DNA of 64,000 nt from Mycobacterium sp. 852013-50091_SCH5140682 (GTDB lineage: Bacteria > Actinomycetota > Actinomycetes > Mycobacteriales > Mycobacteriaceae): NCBI RefSeq assembly GCF_001665685.1, contig NZ_LZTB01000101.1, positions 1-64,000 on the forward strand, read 5' to 3'. Shown one piece after another: positions 54,852-61,242 of this stretch. The translations under genes and the position numbers were made by a program. Numbering within the stretch: the first letter of the stretch is position 1; each line of letters opens with the position of its first letter. The notes under the pieces were generated by a model that was not told the DNA's origin, made no database searches, and saw nothing but the letters and a program-made list of their open reading frames with translations.

Positions 54852-55409
54852 ATGGTGCGTTCCCTGTTGTCAGTGCGCCGGTTGCCTCAGCTGGCAGCCG
54901 CCGGCGCGGTGTGTTCGGCACTGCTGGCGGTGGCGCCCGTGCCCGCTTCCGCAGGGCCTGCCACCGACGCGCAAGGGTTCGTCGACTCCACCGCGCGGTG
55001 CGGCACCGTCGACGCGACGGTCCTCTACGGCAGCACCGACGCGTCGCGCGTCGCGATCTGCAAGACCGGCAACACCTTCGAATACCGCGGTGTGCGGGTG
55101 CGCGACGGCGCCAAACTGGTCGCGCCCGCCACGGCGTCCGGCGATGGCTTCCGCGCGGAGTCCAGCGGTTTCACCTACACGGTGACGGCGAAGTCGTTGG
55201 TGGTCAGTCAGGGAAACACGACCATCCGCGAGGAGACCATGGTCGATTTCCACCGGCCGGGTACCTCGGCGCCGCAAGGGGCGGCCCAGGGCACTCCGGT
55301 GCCGCAGAACGCACCGACAGCGCAGAACGTTCCACAACCACTCGAGTCGGCGACGCCGTCGACACCGCTGCCGCCGCCGCTGCCCGCCGAGGTGGGCGCC
55401 AAGCGGTAA
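54852..55409 (+). CDS. Secreted protein of unknown function
   Basis: About 185 residues. A signal peptide is clear (LAAAGAVCSALLAVAPVPAS, cleavage near ASA-GP). The mature domain of ~95 residues contains two Cys (TARCGTVDATVLYGSTDASR and VAICKTGNTFEYRG) that may form a disulfide, and reads like a small beta-rich domain. The last ~55 residues are Pro/Ala/Gln-rich (PVPQNAPTAQNVPQPLESAT), a cell-wall or linker type tail. Start ATG 54852; GTG 54849 or 54834 are possible. It lies downstream of the cutinase but has its own gap of ~80 nt. Confidence 0.65.
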   Translation: MVRSLLSVRRLPQLAAAGAVCSALLAVAPVPASAGPATDAQGFVDSTARCGTVDATVLYGSTDASRVAICKTGNTFEYRGVRVRDGAKLVAPATASGDGFRAESSGFTYTVTAKSLVVSQGNTTIREETMVDFHRPGTSAPQGAAQGTPVPQNAPTAQNVPQPLESATPSTPLPPPLPAEVGAKR

Positions 55410-55454
55410 CGGGCACCGGCGTTCGGTACCCACCACGCGGGCATAATCCAGCGC

Positions 55455-56612
55455 ATGCCTGCCGGAACGCTCACCGCCGATGAACAGCAGATGGTCGAAC
55501 TGGTTTCGGAGTTCGTCGATCAGCGCGTCCGGCCGCGGGTCCGCGACTACGAGCAGGACGATATCTACCCCGAAGAGTTCATCGAGGAGATGAAGCAGCT
55601 CGGCTTCTTCGGGCTGCTCGTACCGGCCGAGTTCGGCGGCGTCGACGTCAGCACCGCCTGTTTCGCCCGCATCACCGAGGAACTCGCGCGCGGCTGGATG
55701 AGCCTGGCCGGTGCTATCGGCGGCCATTCGGTGATCAGCTATCTGATCAAGACCTTCGGCACCGACGCGCAGAAACAGAAGTACCTACCGGCGATGGCCG
55801 ACGGGTCGATCCGGGCGACCATGGCGCTCACCGAACCCGGCGGCGGCAGCGACCTGCAGGCCATGCGCACCACGGCCACCGCCGACGGTGACGAGTGGAT
55901 CATCAACGGCTCCAAGACCTGGATTTCCAATGCGGCGCACTCGGGGCTGTTCGGTCTGTTGTGCATCACCGACCGCGACGCCACCCCGGCGCACCGGGGC
56001 ATGAGCGTCATACTCACCGAACCCGGTGAGGGACTGGTGATTTCGAAGAAACTGCCCAAACTGGGCTACCGCGGTGTCGAGGCGTGCGAGGTGGTTTTCG
56101 ACGGGCGCCGGGTCGGCACCGACGCGATCTTGGGCGAGGTGCCCAACAAGGGCTGGGCGCACATGATGCGCGGCCTGGAAGTCGGGCGCATCCAGGTCGC
56201 CGCACGCGCCCTCGGCGTCGGCCAGGCCGCGCTCGACGACGCCGTCCGGTACGCGCAGGAACGGGAGTCTTTCGGCAAACCCATCTGGAAACACCAGTCG
56301 GTCGGAAACCTGTTGGCCGACATGGCAACCAAGCAGCGCGCCGCCCGGCTGCTGACTCTCGATGCCGCCGAGAAACTCGATGCGGGCGAACGCGCGGACA
56401 TGGAAGCCGGGATGGCCAAGCTGTTCGCATCGGAGACCGCCATGCAGATCGCGCTCGACGCGATCCGGGTGCACGGCGGCTACGGCTACTCCAAGGAGTA
56501 CGACGTCGAGCGCTACTTCCGTGATGCCCCGCTGATGATCGTCGGGGAGGGCACCAACGAGATCCAGCGCAACGTGATCGCGGCACAACTCATCGCCCGC
56601 AACCCGATCTGA
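55455..56612 (+). CDS. Acyl-CoA dehydrogenase
   Basis: A 385-residue flavoenzyme. Family marks are MALTEPGGGSDLQAMRTTA, KTWISNAAHSGLF, and the C-terminal DAIRVHGGYGYSKEYDVERY and GEGTNEIQRNVIAAQLIARN. The catalytic base Glu is in VGEGTNE. It would oxidise a short- or branched-chain acyl-CoA, passing electrons to ETF. ATG 55455 is used. It converges with the TetR gene, which starts 630 nt away on the other strand and could be its regulator. Confidence 0.88.
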   Translation: MPAGTLTADEQQMVELVSEFVDQRVRPRVRDYEQDDIYPEEFIEEMKQLGFFGLLVPAEFGGVDVSTACFARITEELARGWMSLAGAIGGHSVISYLIKTFGTDAQKQKYLPAMADGSIRATMALTEPGGGSDLQAMRTTATADGDEWIINGSKTWISNAAHSGLFGLLCITDRDATPAHRGMSVILTEPGEGLVISKKLPKLGYRGVEACEVVFDGRRVGTDAILGEVPNKGWAHMMRGLEVGRIQVAARALGVGQAALDDAVRYAQERESFGKPIWKHQSVGNLLADMATKQRAARLLTLDAAEKLDAGERADMEAGMAKLFASETAMQIALDAIRVHGGYGYSKEYDVERYFRDAPLMIVGEGTNEIQRNVIAAQLIARNPI

Positions 56613-56618
56613 GCCGGC

Positions 56619-57239
56619 TCAGTCCGCAGAGGCTGCGTAGAGCTGCAGGTAGGCGGTCAGCGCGCGGGCGCCCTCGGCCAGCACCGCACGATCGCTGTCC
56701 GGTCCGGCCCGGTGGGCGACTTCGAGCAGACGGTTACCCATTTCCACTGCCACCGCAGTGACCAGCGGATCGGTCCCCGGGCGCAGCAACCGCCACGCCA
56801 GTAGCGATGTGTGCACGGCGTTGGCGAACTCTGCGCGGCGCAGACGCGGATCGGCAAGCAGGCCGCGGGCCAGGCTGTTGTAGTGCAGCGTCACCAGTTG
56901 CGGGTGGCTGCGCATGTGTTCGTAGTGGAAATCGAAGAGCGCGTGGACGACCTCGCCGAGGCTGCTCGGGGTCAGCGCCCTCAGGATGGCTGTGCCGTCG
57001 GCATCGCGGCGGTCGAGATGCTCCAGCAGGATCTCCGAGAGGATGGCATCGCGGTTCGGGAAGAACTGGTACACCGTCGCGACGGGTACGTCAGCGCGCT
57101 CGGCGATGGCGCGGGTGGTCACCGCGTCGGCCCCGTCGGCCTCCAGCAGATCCATGGCCGCGGCCATGATGCGCTCGACGCGCCGTTTGCTGCGCTCCTG
57201 TACCGGTTGTCGGCGACGTAACCCGTTTTGGGTGACCAC
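56619..57239 (-). CDS. TetR family transcriptional regulator
   Basis: A 206-residue repressor. The helix-turn-helix is at ~20-65 (RVERIMAAAMDLLEADGADA, RAIAERADVPVATVYQFFPN). The C-terminal ligand domain is helical and ends at LQLYAASAD. Start GTG 57239. A 21-bp palindrome at 57262-57282 lies 23 nt before the start, typical of autoregulation. The gene converges with an acyl-CoA dehydrogenase and follows the lumazine synthase on the same strand; a fatty-acyl ligand is possible but not shown. Confidence 0.86.
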   Translation of the reverse strand: MVTQNGLRRRQPVQERSKRRVERIMAAAMDLLEADGADAVTTRAIAERADVPVATVYQFFPNRDAILSEILLEHLDRRDADGTAILRALTPSSLGEVVHALFDFHYEHMRSHPQLVTLHYNSLARGLLADPRLRRAEFANAVHTSLLAWRLLRPGTDPLVTAVAVEMGNRLLEVAHRAGPDSDRAVLAEGARALTAYLQLYAASAD

Positions 57240-57261
57240 CTACGCATGGTCCCACACCAAT

Positions 57262-57282
57262 AACGTGAATTAGATTCATGTT
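57262..57282. promoter_or_regulatory. TetR operator-like palindrome
   Basis: Arms AACGTGAAT and ATTCATGTT are complementary except at one position, around a central TAG. The 21-bp site ends 23 nt upstream of the TetR start, so the repressor probably binds here. AT content is well above that of the surroundings, as at a promoter. Confidence 0.6.
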
Positions 57283-57341
57283 AGGGTTGATCGGCGGTCG
57301 GCCGACCAACCGGTTTCGAGGGGTTACCAGCTGTTCGGCCG

Positions 57342-57794
57342 CTATCCCAGCGTCTTGTGTAGTTCCAGGGTCGCGGTGACCGCGTCGGCGGCCTCGGCGC
57401 CCTTCTTCACGAAGTGCTCGGTGAAGTACCGGACGTGCTCGTCATGCTCGTGGAAATGATGCGGCGTCAGCACCACCGAGAACACCGGGACGTCGGTGTC
57501 GAGCTGCACGCGCATCAGCCCGTCGATGACGGCCGTCGCCACGAATTCGTGCCGATAGATACCGCCGTCAACCACCAGCGCGGCGGCGACCACTGCCCGG
57601 TAACGGCCGGTGCTCGCGAGCCGCTTTGCCGTCAACGGGATCTCGAACGCACCGGGAACCTCGAAGAACTCCAGGTTGTCATCCGTGAAGCCGGCGGTGC
57701 GGATCTGGTCGGTGAAGCCCTCGCGCGCCCGGTCGACGATGTTGCGGTGCCAGGTGGCCTGCACAAATGCGATCTGGGTGGCTGAGTCAGTCAT
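57342..57794 (-). CDS. ribH: 6,7-dimethyl-8-ribityllumazine synthase, type II (RibH2-like)
   Basis: A 150-residue enzyme. The substrate site shows VPGAFEIPL (46-54) and, in the second half, DGGIYRHEFVATAVIDG and PHHFHEHDEH (111-120). The last two stretches match RibH2 of Brucella and Mesorhizobium, a decameric type II lumazine synthase, not the icosahedral or pentameric RibH that actinobacteria normally use in a rib operon. It condenses a ribityl-pyrimidine with a 3,4-dihydroxybutanone phosphate to give the riboflavin precursor. No other rib gene is nearby. ATG 57794 is used. It may be a second, specialised lumazine synthase. Confidence 0.85.
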   Translation of the reverse strand: MTDSATQIAFVQATWHRNIVDRAREGFTDQIRTAGFTDDNLEFFEVPGAFEIPLTAKRLASTGRYRAVVAAALVVDGGIYRHEFVATAVIDGLMRVQLDTDVPVFSVVLTPHHFHEHDEHVRYFTEHFVKKGAEAADAVTATLELHKTLG

Positions 57795-57847
57795 TACGGC
57801 TCCTCGTGCAAGGGCTTGTCGGTCATGCCGAGACGCTACCTCAGCCG

Positions 57848-58609
57848 CTATGCGCCACCGAGGTATGCGTCGGCCCACGCGCCGATGATGCGTCCCGCGC
57901 GTTTGGCCTGGCCCGGACCGGTGAGCAGATGCTCGGAGCCCTCCAGCGACACGAAACTGCGGGGGTGCCGCGCGGTACGGAAGATGTCACTGGCGTTCTT
58001 GATGCCCACGGTGTTGTCGGTGGGCGAGTGCAGGATCAGCAATGGCAGCTTGAGGGCCTTGATCTTGTCGTGCAGCTGGGCGGCGCGGACGTCTTCGACG
58101 AATGCCCGTTTGAGCGTCAGCGTCTTGCCGCCGACCATCCATTGCGCGCTGCCCTCGGCGAAGACGCACTCGAGCACGGCGTCGTACTGGTGCTCGACGT
58201 GGACCGGATCGATCGGCGCGCCCACGGTGACCACCGCACGGATCCCCGGTGCCTGCCGCGCCGCGGCCAGCACGGCAGCGCCGCCGAACGAATGGCCGAT
58301 GAGGATCTCGGCAGGGGTGCCGCGGCCGGACATGAACTTGCACGCCTCGACGATGTCGTCCACCTTGTGCGTGAACGAGCCGTCACCCCAGTCGCCCTCG
58401 GACCCGCCGAGACCCAGGGCGTCGTAGCGCAGCATGCCGATCCCGTCGCTTGCGAGCTGCTTACAGATTCGCGATGCCGCCGGCGAATCTTTGCCGAGCG
58501 TGAAGCCGTGCGAGAACACGCCCCAGCCGCGGATGGGGCCGTCGGGCAGATCGATAACACCCGCGAGCATCGGGCCCGTCGAGCTGGGGAAGATCACGCG
58601 TTCAGCCAT
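57848..58609 (-). CDS. Alpha/beta hydrolase
   Basis: A 253-residue hydrolase. The nucleophile elbow is GHSFGG; the oxyanion HG-loop is VFSHGFTLGKDS; the Asp lies near ILHSPTDNTVG and the His in LEGSEHLLTG. The pattern RICKQLASDGIGMLRYDALG resembles YtmA/BD-FAE type esterases. It is probably a cytoplasmic esterase with small acyl substrates. ATG 58609 is used. It lies 53 nt upstream of ribH on the same strand and may share a transcript with it. Confidence 0.86.
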   Translation of the reverse strand: MAERVIFPSSTGPMLAGVIDLPDGPIRGWGVFSHGFTLGKDSPAASRICKQLASDGIGMLRYDALGLGGSEGDWGDGSFTHKVDDIVEACKFMSGRGTPAEILIGHSFGGAAVLAAARQAPGIRAVVTVGAPIDPVHVEHQYDAVLECVFAEGSAQWMVGGKTLTLKRAFVEDVRAAQLHDKIKALKLPLLILHSPTDNTVGIKNASDIFRTARHPRSFVSLEGSEHLLTGPGQAKRAGRIIGAWADAYLGGA

Positions 58610-58781
58610 GCAGGAGGTCTATCACGCCGGTACCCTGTGTGCCCCGTCACTTTGGGACCCAGCGAGGTGACCGGCCCGTCACAGCGGCAGCGCCGATACG
58701 TAGTCTGGAGGTCATCGGCCACTGCTGGTCAGTGCTGCCCGGCATGCTGCGACTGAACGCAATGAGATGTGGAGCAAGTTC

Positions 58782-59681
58782 GTGCCCCTGAACACCATCG
58801 CGCTGGAACTCGTCCCGCCGAACCTGGAACGCGGCGTGCAGTACCCCGTCGAGGAGGCACGGAAAGTGCTCGCCCTGGCGGCCGAGACGGGTATCGACGG
58901 CCGGATCGGCCACGTGATGATCCCGGGCATGATCGATGAGGACGACGACCGTCCGATCGAGATGAAGCCCCGGATGGATGTCCTGGACTACTGGAACATC
59001 CTGCGGCCCGAACTGCCGGGGATGCGTGGTCTGTGCACCCAGGTGACGTCGTTCCTGGACGAGGCGGCGCTGGGCCGGCGGTTGACGGATCTGAGCGGCG
59101 CCGGATTCGACGGCATCGCGTTCGTCGGCGTTCCCCGGACCATGAAGGACGGCGAGGGTGAGGGTGTCGCGCCGACCGATGCCCTGTCGATCTACGAGCA
59201 ACTCGTCCCGAACCGAGGCGCCATCCTGATCCCGACCCGCGACGGCGAGCAGGGCCGGTTCAACTTCAAATGCGAGCGAGGCGCGACGTACGGCATGACG
59301 CAGTTGCTGTACTCCGACACCATCGTCGGGTTCCTCAAAGAGTTCGCCAAGACCACCGACCACCGGCCCGAGATCCTGCTGTCGTTCGGTTTCGTGCCGA
59401 AGATGGAGACCAAGGTCGGTCTGATCAACTGGCTCATCCAGGATCCCGGCAACGAGGCGGTGGCGGCCGAGCAGGAGTTCGTCAGCCAGCTGGCCGAGCG
59501 CGACCCGGAAGAGAAGCGCAAGCTGATGCTGGACCTGTACAAGCGGGTGATCGACGGCGTCGCCGACCTCGGCTTCCCGCTGAGCATCCACTTCGAGGCG
59601 GCCTACGGCGTGTCCAAGCCCGCGTTCTCCACGTTCGCCGAGATGCTCGCCTACTGGTCGCCGAACCGCGTCAACCAGTAG
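58782..59681 (+). CDS. Methylenetetrahydrofolate reductase-like protein of the short mycobacterial type
   Basis: A 299-residue protein with a TIM-barrel MTHFR-like profile but without the classical MetF start; seen are ALELVPPNLERGVQYPVEEA, GLCTQVTSFLDEAALG, GFDGIAFVGVPRTM, and FPLSIHFEAAYGVSKPAFST. Such proteins have been reported to supply the MTHFR step of methionine synthesis in mycobacteria that lack typical MetF. The reaction is reduction of 5,10-methylene-THF to 5-methyl-THF. GTG 58782 follows GGAG at 7 nt and is preferred to ATG 58767. A hairpin at 59691-59711 follows the stop. Confidence 0.72.
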   Translation: MPLNTIALELVPPNLERGVQYPVEEARKVLALAAETGIDGRIGHVMIPGMIDEDDDRPIEMKPRMDVLDYWNILRPELPGMRGLCTQVTSFLDEAALGRRLTDLSGAGFDGIAFVGVPRTMKDGEGEGVAPTDALSIYEQLVPNRGAILIPTRDGEQGRFNFKCERGATYGMTQLLYSDTIVGFLKEFAKTTDHRPEILLSFGFVPKMETKVGLINWLIQDPGNEAVAAEQEFVSQLAERDPEEKRKLMLDLYKRVIDGVADLGFPLSIHFEAAYGVSKPAFSTFAEMLAYWSPNRVNQ

Positions 59682-59690
59682 CTCACGCGG

Positions 59691-59711
59691 CCCTGTTGCC
59701 TCATGACAGGG
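59691..59711 (+). terminator. Hairpin after the MTHFR-like gene
   Basis: CCCTGT (59691-59696) pairs with ACAGGG (59706-59711) across a 9-nt loop, 10 nt after the stop codon. There is no clear T-run. It probably ends the transcript before the insertion element. Confidence 0.5.
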
Positions 59712-59772
59712 TGCGCTTGTTGATCTGGGTTCGGGCGGTGGCGCCGGCCCATGCGCGCGCATTTTTCAGGTG

Positions 59773-59787
59773 TCAACAGGGCAACCG
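59773..59787. repeat. Target site duplication, left copy
   Basis: TCAACAGGGCAACCG directly precedes the left end of the insertion sequence and is identical to the 15 bp directly after its right end (61196-61210). Confidence 0.88.
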
Positions 59788-59816
59788 TGTCATCTCCCAA
59801 GACATCGGTGACAGTT
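59788..59816 (+). repeat. Left terminal inverted repeat of the IS
   Basis: The outer 29 bp (TGTCATCTC, then GACATCGGTGACAGTT at 59801-59816) matches the right end in inverted orientation at most positions. A second subterminal repeat lies at 59826-59843. Confidence 0.85.
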
Positions 59817-59884
59817 CTGCATCAGGACATCGGTGACGGTTCGGGTGGTGTTGGTGGTGACACTTGGGCCCCGAGGCTCGGGCG

Positions 59885-61132
59885 GTGCCTGCCAATGAAC
59901 CCATCGATGCTCGTGTCCGCCTGGCGATCGCCCAGTGGCCCGATGACGCGCCCCGCGGCGCGGTCTCGACGTTCTGCGCCGAGCACGGCATCTCCCGCAA
60001 GTCGTTCTACGAGTTGCGCAAGCGGGTAAAGACCGACGGACCGGCCGCGGTGCTCGAACCCAGGACCCGACGACCGAAGTCGAGCCCGTCGAGGTTGAGC
60101 GACGAGGTCAAGGGACAGGCCGTGGCGGTGCGTGCTGCCCTGGAGGCCTGCGGCCTGGACCACGGGCCGATCAGTGTGCACGAGAAGATGCGCGCGATGG
60201 GCCTAGAACAGGTCCCTTCGGTGGCGTCGCTGGCGCGCATCTTCCGCGCGGCGGGCGTGGCTCGACTTGAACCGAAGAAGAAGCCCCGCTCGGCGTGGCG
60301 GCGGTTCGTCTATCCGGCCCCGAATGCGTGCTGGCAACTGGACGCCACCGAGTACGTACTGACCCGTGGACGCAAATGCGTGATCTTCCAACTCATCGAC
60401 GATCACTCCCGCTACGCGGTCGCCTCCCACGTGGCCTGGGGTGAGACCGCCGAGGCAGCGATCACCGTATTCGACAAGGCCGTCGCCATTCATGGTGTGC
60501 CCCAACGACTTTTGTCCGACAACGGGATCGCTTTGAACCCCACGCGTCGTGGGTACGTGGGCCAGCTGGTCAAGCATGTCTCGCGCCTGGAGGTGGAGGC
60601 GATCACCGGCAAGCCGTACAAGCCGACCGCTCAAGGGAAAAACGAACGCTTCCATCAAACATTGTTCCGCTACCTAGACAAGCAACCGCTCGCCAGCACG
60701 CGAGCTCAGTTGCAGGCCCAAGTCGACGCCTTCGATCACATCTACAACACCCAGCCCCATCAGGGGCTCCCCGGGCGCATCACACCCCTGGCCGCATGGC
60801 AGGCCACCGCAAAGGCCGAAGCTCCCCGCCCCAAACCCGATCCCCTCGTCGAGGTCTACGCCGCTGCCAAGCGTCACCGGCCCGCACCGCAACCCAAGGA
60901 CCTACCCGCCGGCACCAGCCTCAGGACCCTGAACACCGCCGGCGCCTTCACTCTGGCCGGAGTCACCTACAAGGTCGACGGACGACGCAGCCTCGAGGAG
61001 GTCCTCATCGTCACCGACGGCGACACGATCGCCGTAGCCGACCTCGACGGCGAGGTCCTCATCGAGCACACCCGCCCCCGCACCCGGAATCACATACGTC
61101 GGCAACGGACGACCCCGTGGCCAACGCCCTAA
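59885..61132 (+). CDS. IS481 family DDE transposase
   Basis: About 415 residues. An N-terminal helix-turn-helix (TFCAEHGISRKSFYELRKRV) binds the terminal repeats. The rve/DDE core has the three acidic residues in WQLDATEYVLT, LLSDNGIALNP and GKNERFHQTLFRYL. The C-terminal part after ~300 includes RTLNTAGAFTLAGVTYKVDG, common in the IS481 group. It catalyses strand transfer of its own element. GTG 59885 is used; a TTG at 59864 is also in frame. No frameshift or second frame is needed, unlike IS3. Confidence 0.9.
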   Translation: MPANEPIDARVRLAIAQWPDDAPRGAVSTFCAEHGISRKSFYELRKRVKTDGPAAVLEPRTRRPKSSPSRLSDEVKGQAVAVRAALEACGLDHGPISVHEKMRAMGLEQVPSVASLARIFRAAGVARLEPKKKPRSAWRRFVYPAPNACWQLDATEYVLTRGRKCVIFQLIDDHSRYAVASHVAWGETAEAAITVFDKAVAIHGVPQRLLSDNGIALNPTRRGYVGQLVKHVSRLEVEAITGKPYKPTAQGKNERFHQTLFRYLDKQPLASTRAQLQAQVDAFDHIYNTQPHQGLPGRITPLAAWQATAKAEAPRPKPDPLVEVYAAAKRHRPAPQPKDLPAGTSLRTLNTAGAFTLAGVTYKVDGRRSLEEVLIVTDGDTIAVADLDGEVLIEHTRPRTRNHIRRQRTTPWPTP

Positions 61133-61166
61133 CCACGACGAACCGTCACCGATGTACTGACACATC

Positions 61167-61195
61167 AACTGTCACCGATGTCCTGAGACATCACA
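61167..61195 (-). repeat. Right terminal inverted repeat of the IS
   Basis: The reverse complement reads TGTGATGTCTC and then GACATCGGTGACAGTT, the match of the left end. The subterminal copy is at 61139-61156. Confidence 0.85.
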
Positions 61196-61210
61196 TCAAC
61201 AGGGCAACCG
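61196..61210. repeat. Target site duplication, right copy
   Basis: TCAACAGGGCAACCG directly follows the right end of the insertion sequence and matches the left copy at 59773-59787 exactly. Confidence 0.88.
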
Positions 61211-61223
61211 TACATGTCAGTGG

Positions 61224-61239
61224 TCGAATGTATGTTCGA
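61224..61239 (+). promoter_or_regulatory. LexA-binding SOS box
   Basis: TCGAATGTATGTTCGA matches the mycobacterial SOS consensus TCGAAC-NNNN-GTTCGA with one mismatch (T for C in the left arm). It is centred ~11 bp before the 13E12/HNH start, and only 13 bp remain between the IS target duplication and the box. 13E12 genes in mycobacteria are known DNA-damage-induced genes, in keeping with this site. Confidence 0.8.
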
Positions 61240-61242
61240 ATC

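Larger units (their letters stand above)
59788..61195 (+). mobile_element. Complete IS481-type insertion sequence (1408 bp) with 15-bp target duplication
   Basis: The element begins TGTCATCTC and ends with the complement of TGTGATGTCTC. Both ends continue into GACATCGGTGACAGTT, then about 25 bp inward into a second copy of ACATCGGTGACGGTTCG. These are paired transposase-binding repeats at each end. One transposase gene fills the element. The 15-bp direct duplications are identical, and the single reading frame is intact, so the insertion is probably recent and the element may be active. It lies between the MTHFR-like gene and the second 13E12 gene, next to that gene's SOS box. Confidence 0.9.

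Noticed and set aside
59864..61132. IS3-type two-frame transposase with programmed frameshift
   Set aside because: A single uninterrupted frame encodes both the helix-turn-helix and the DDE core, which fits IS481.
60796..61242. N-terminal extension of the second 13E12 protein into the IS
   Set aside because: The upstream frame runs through the transposase gene and the IS end; the family start and SOS box place the gene start at 61243.
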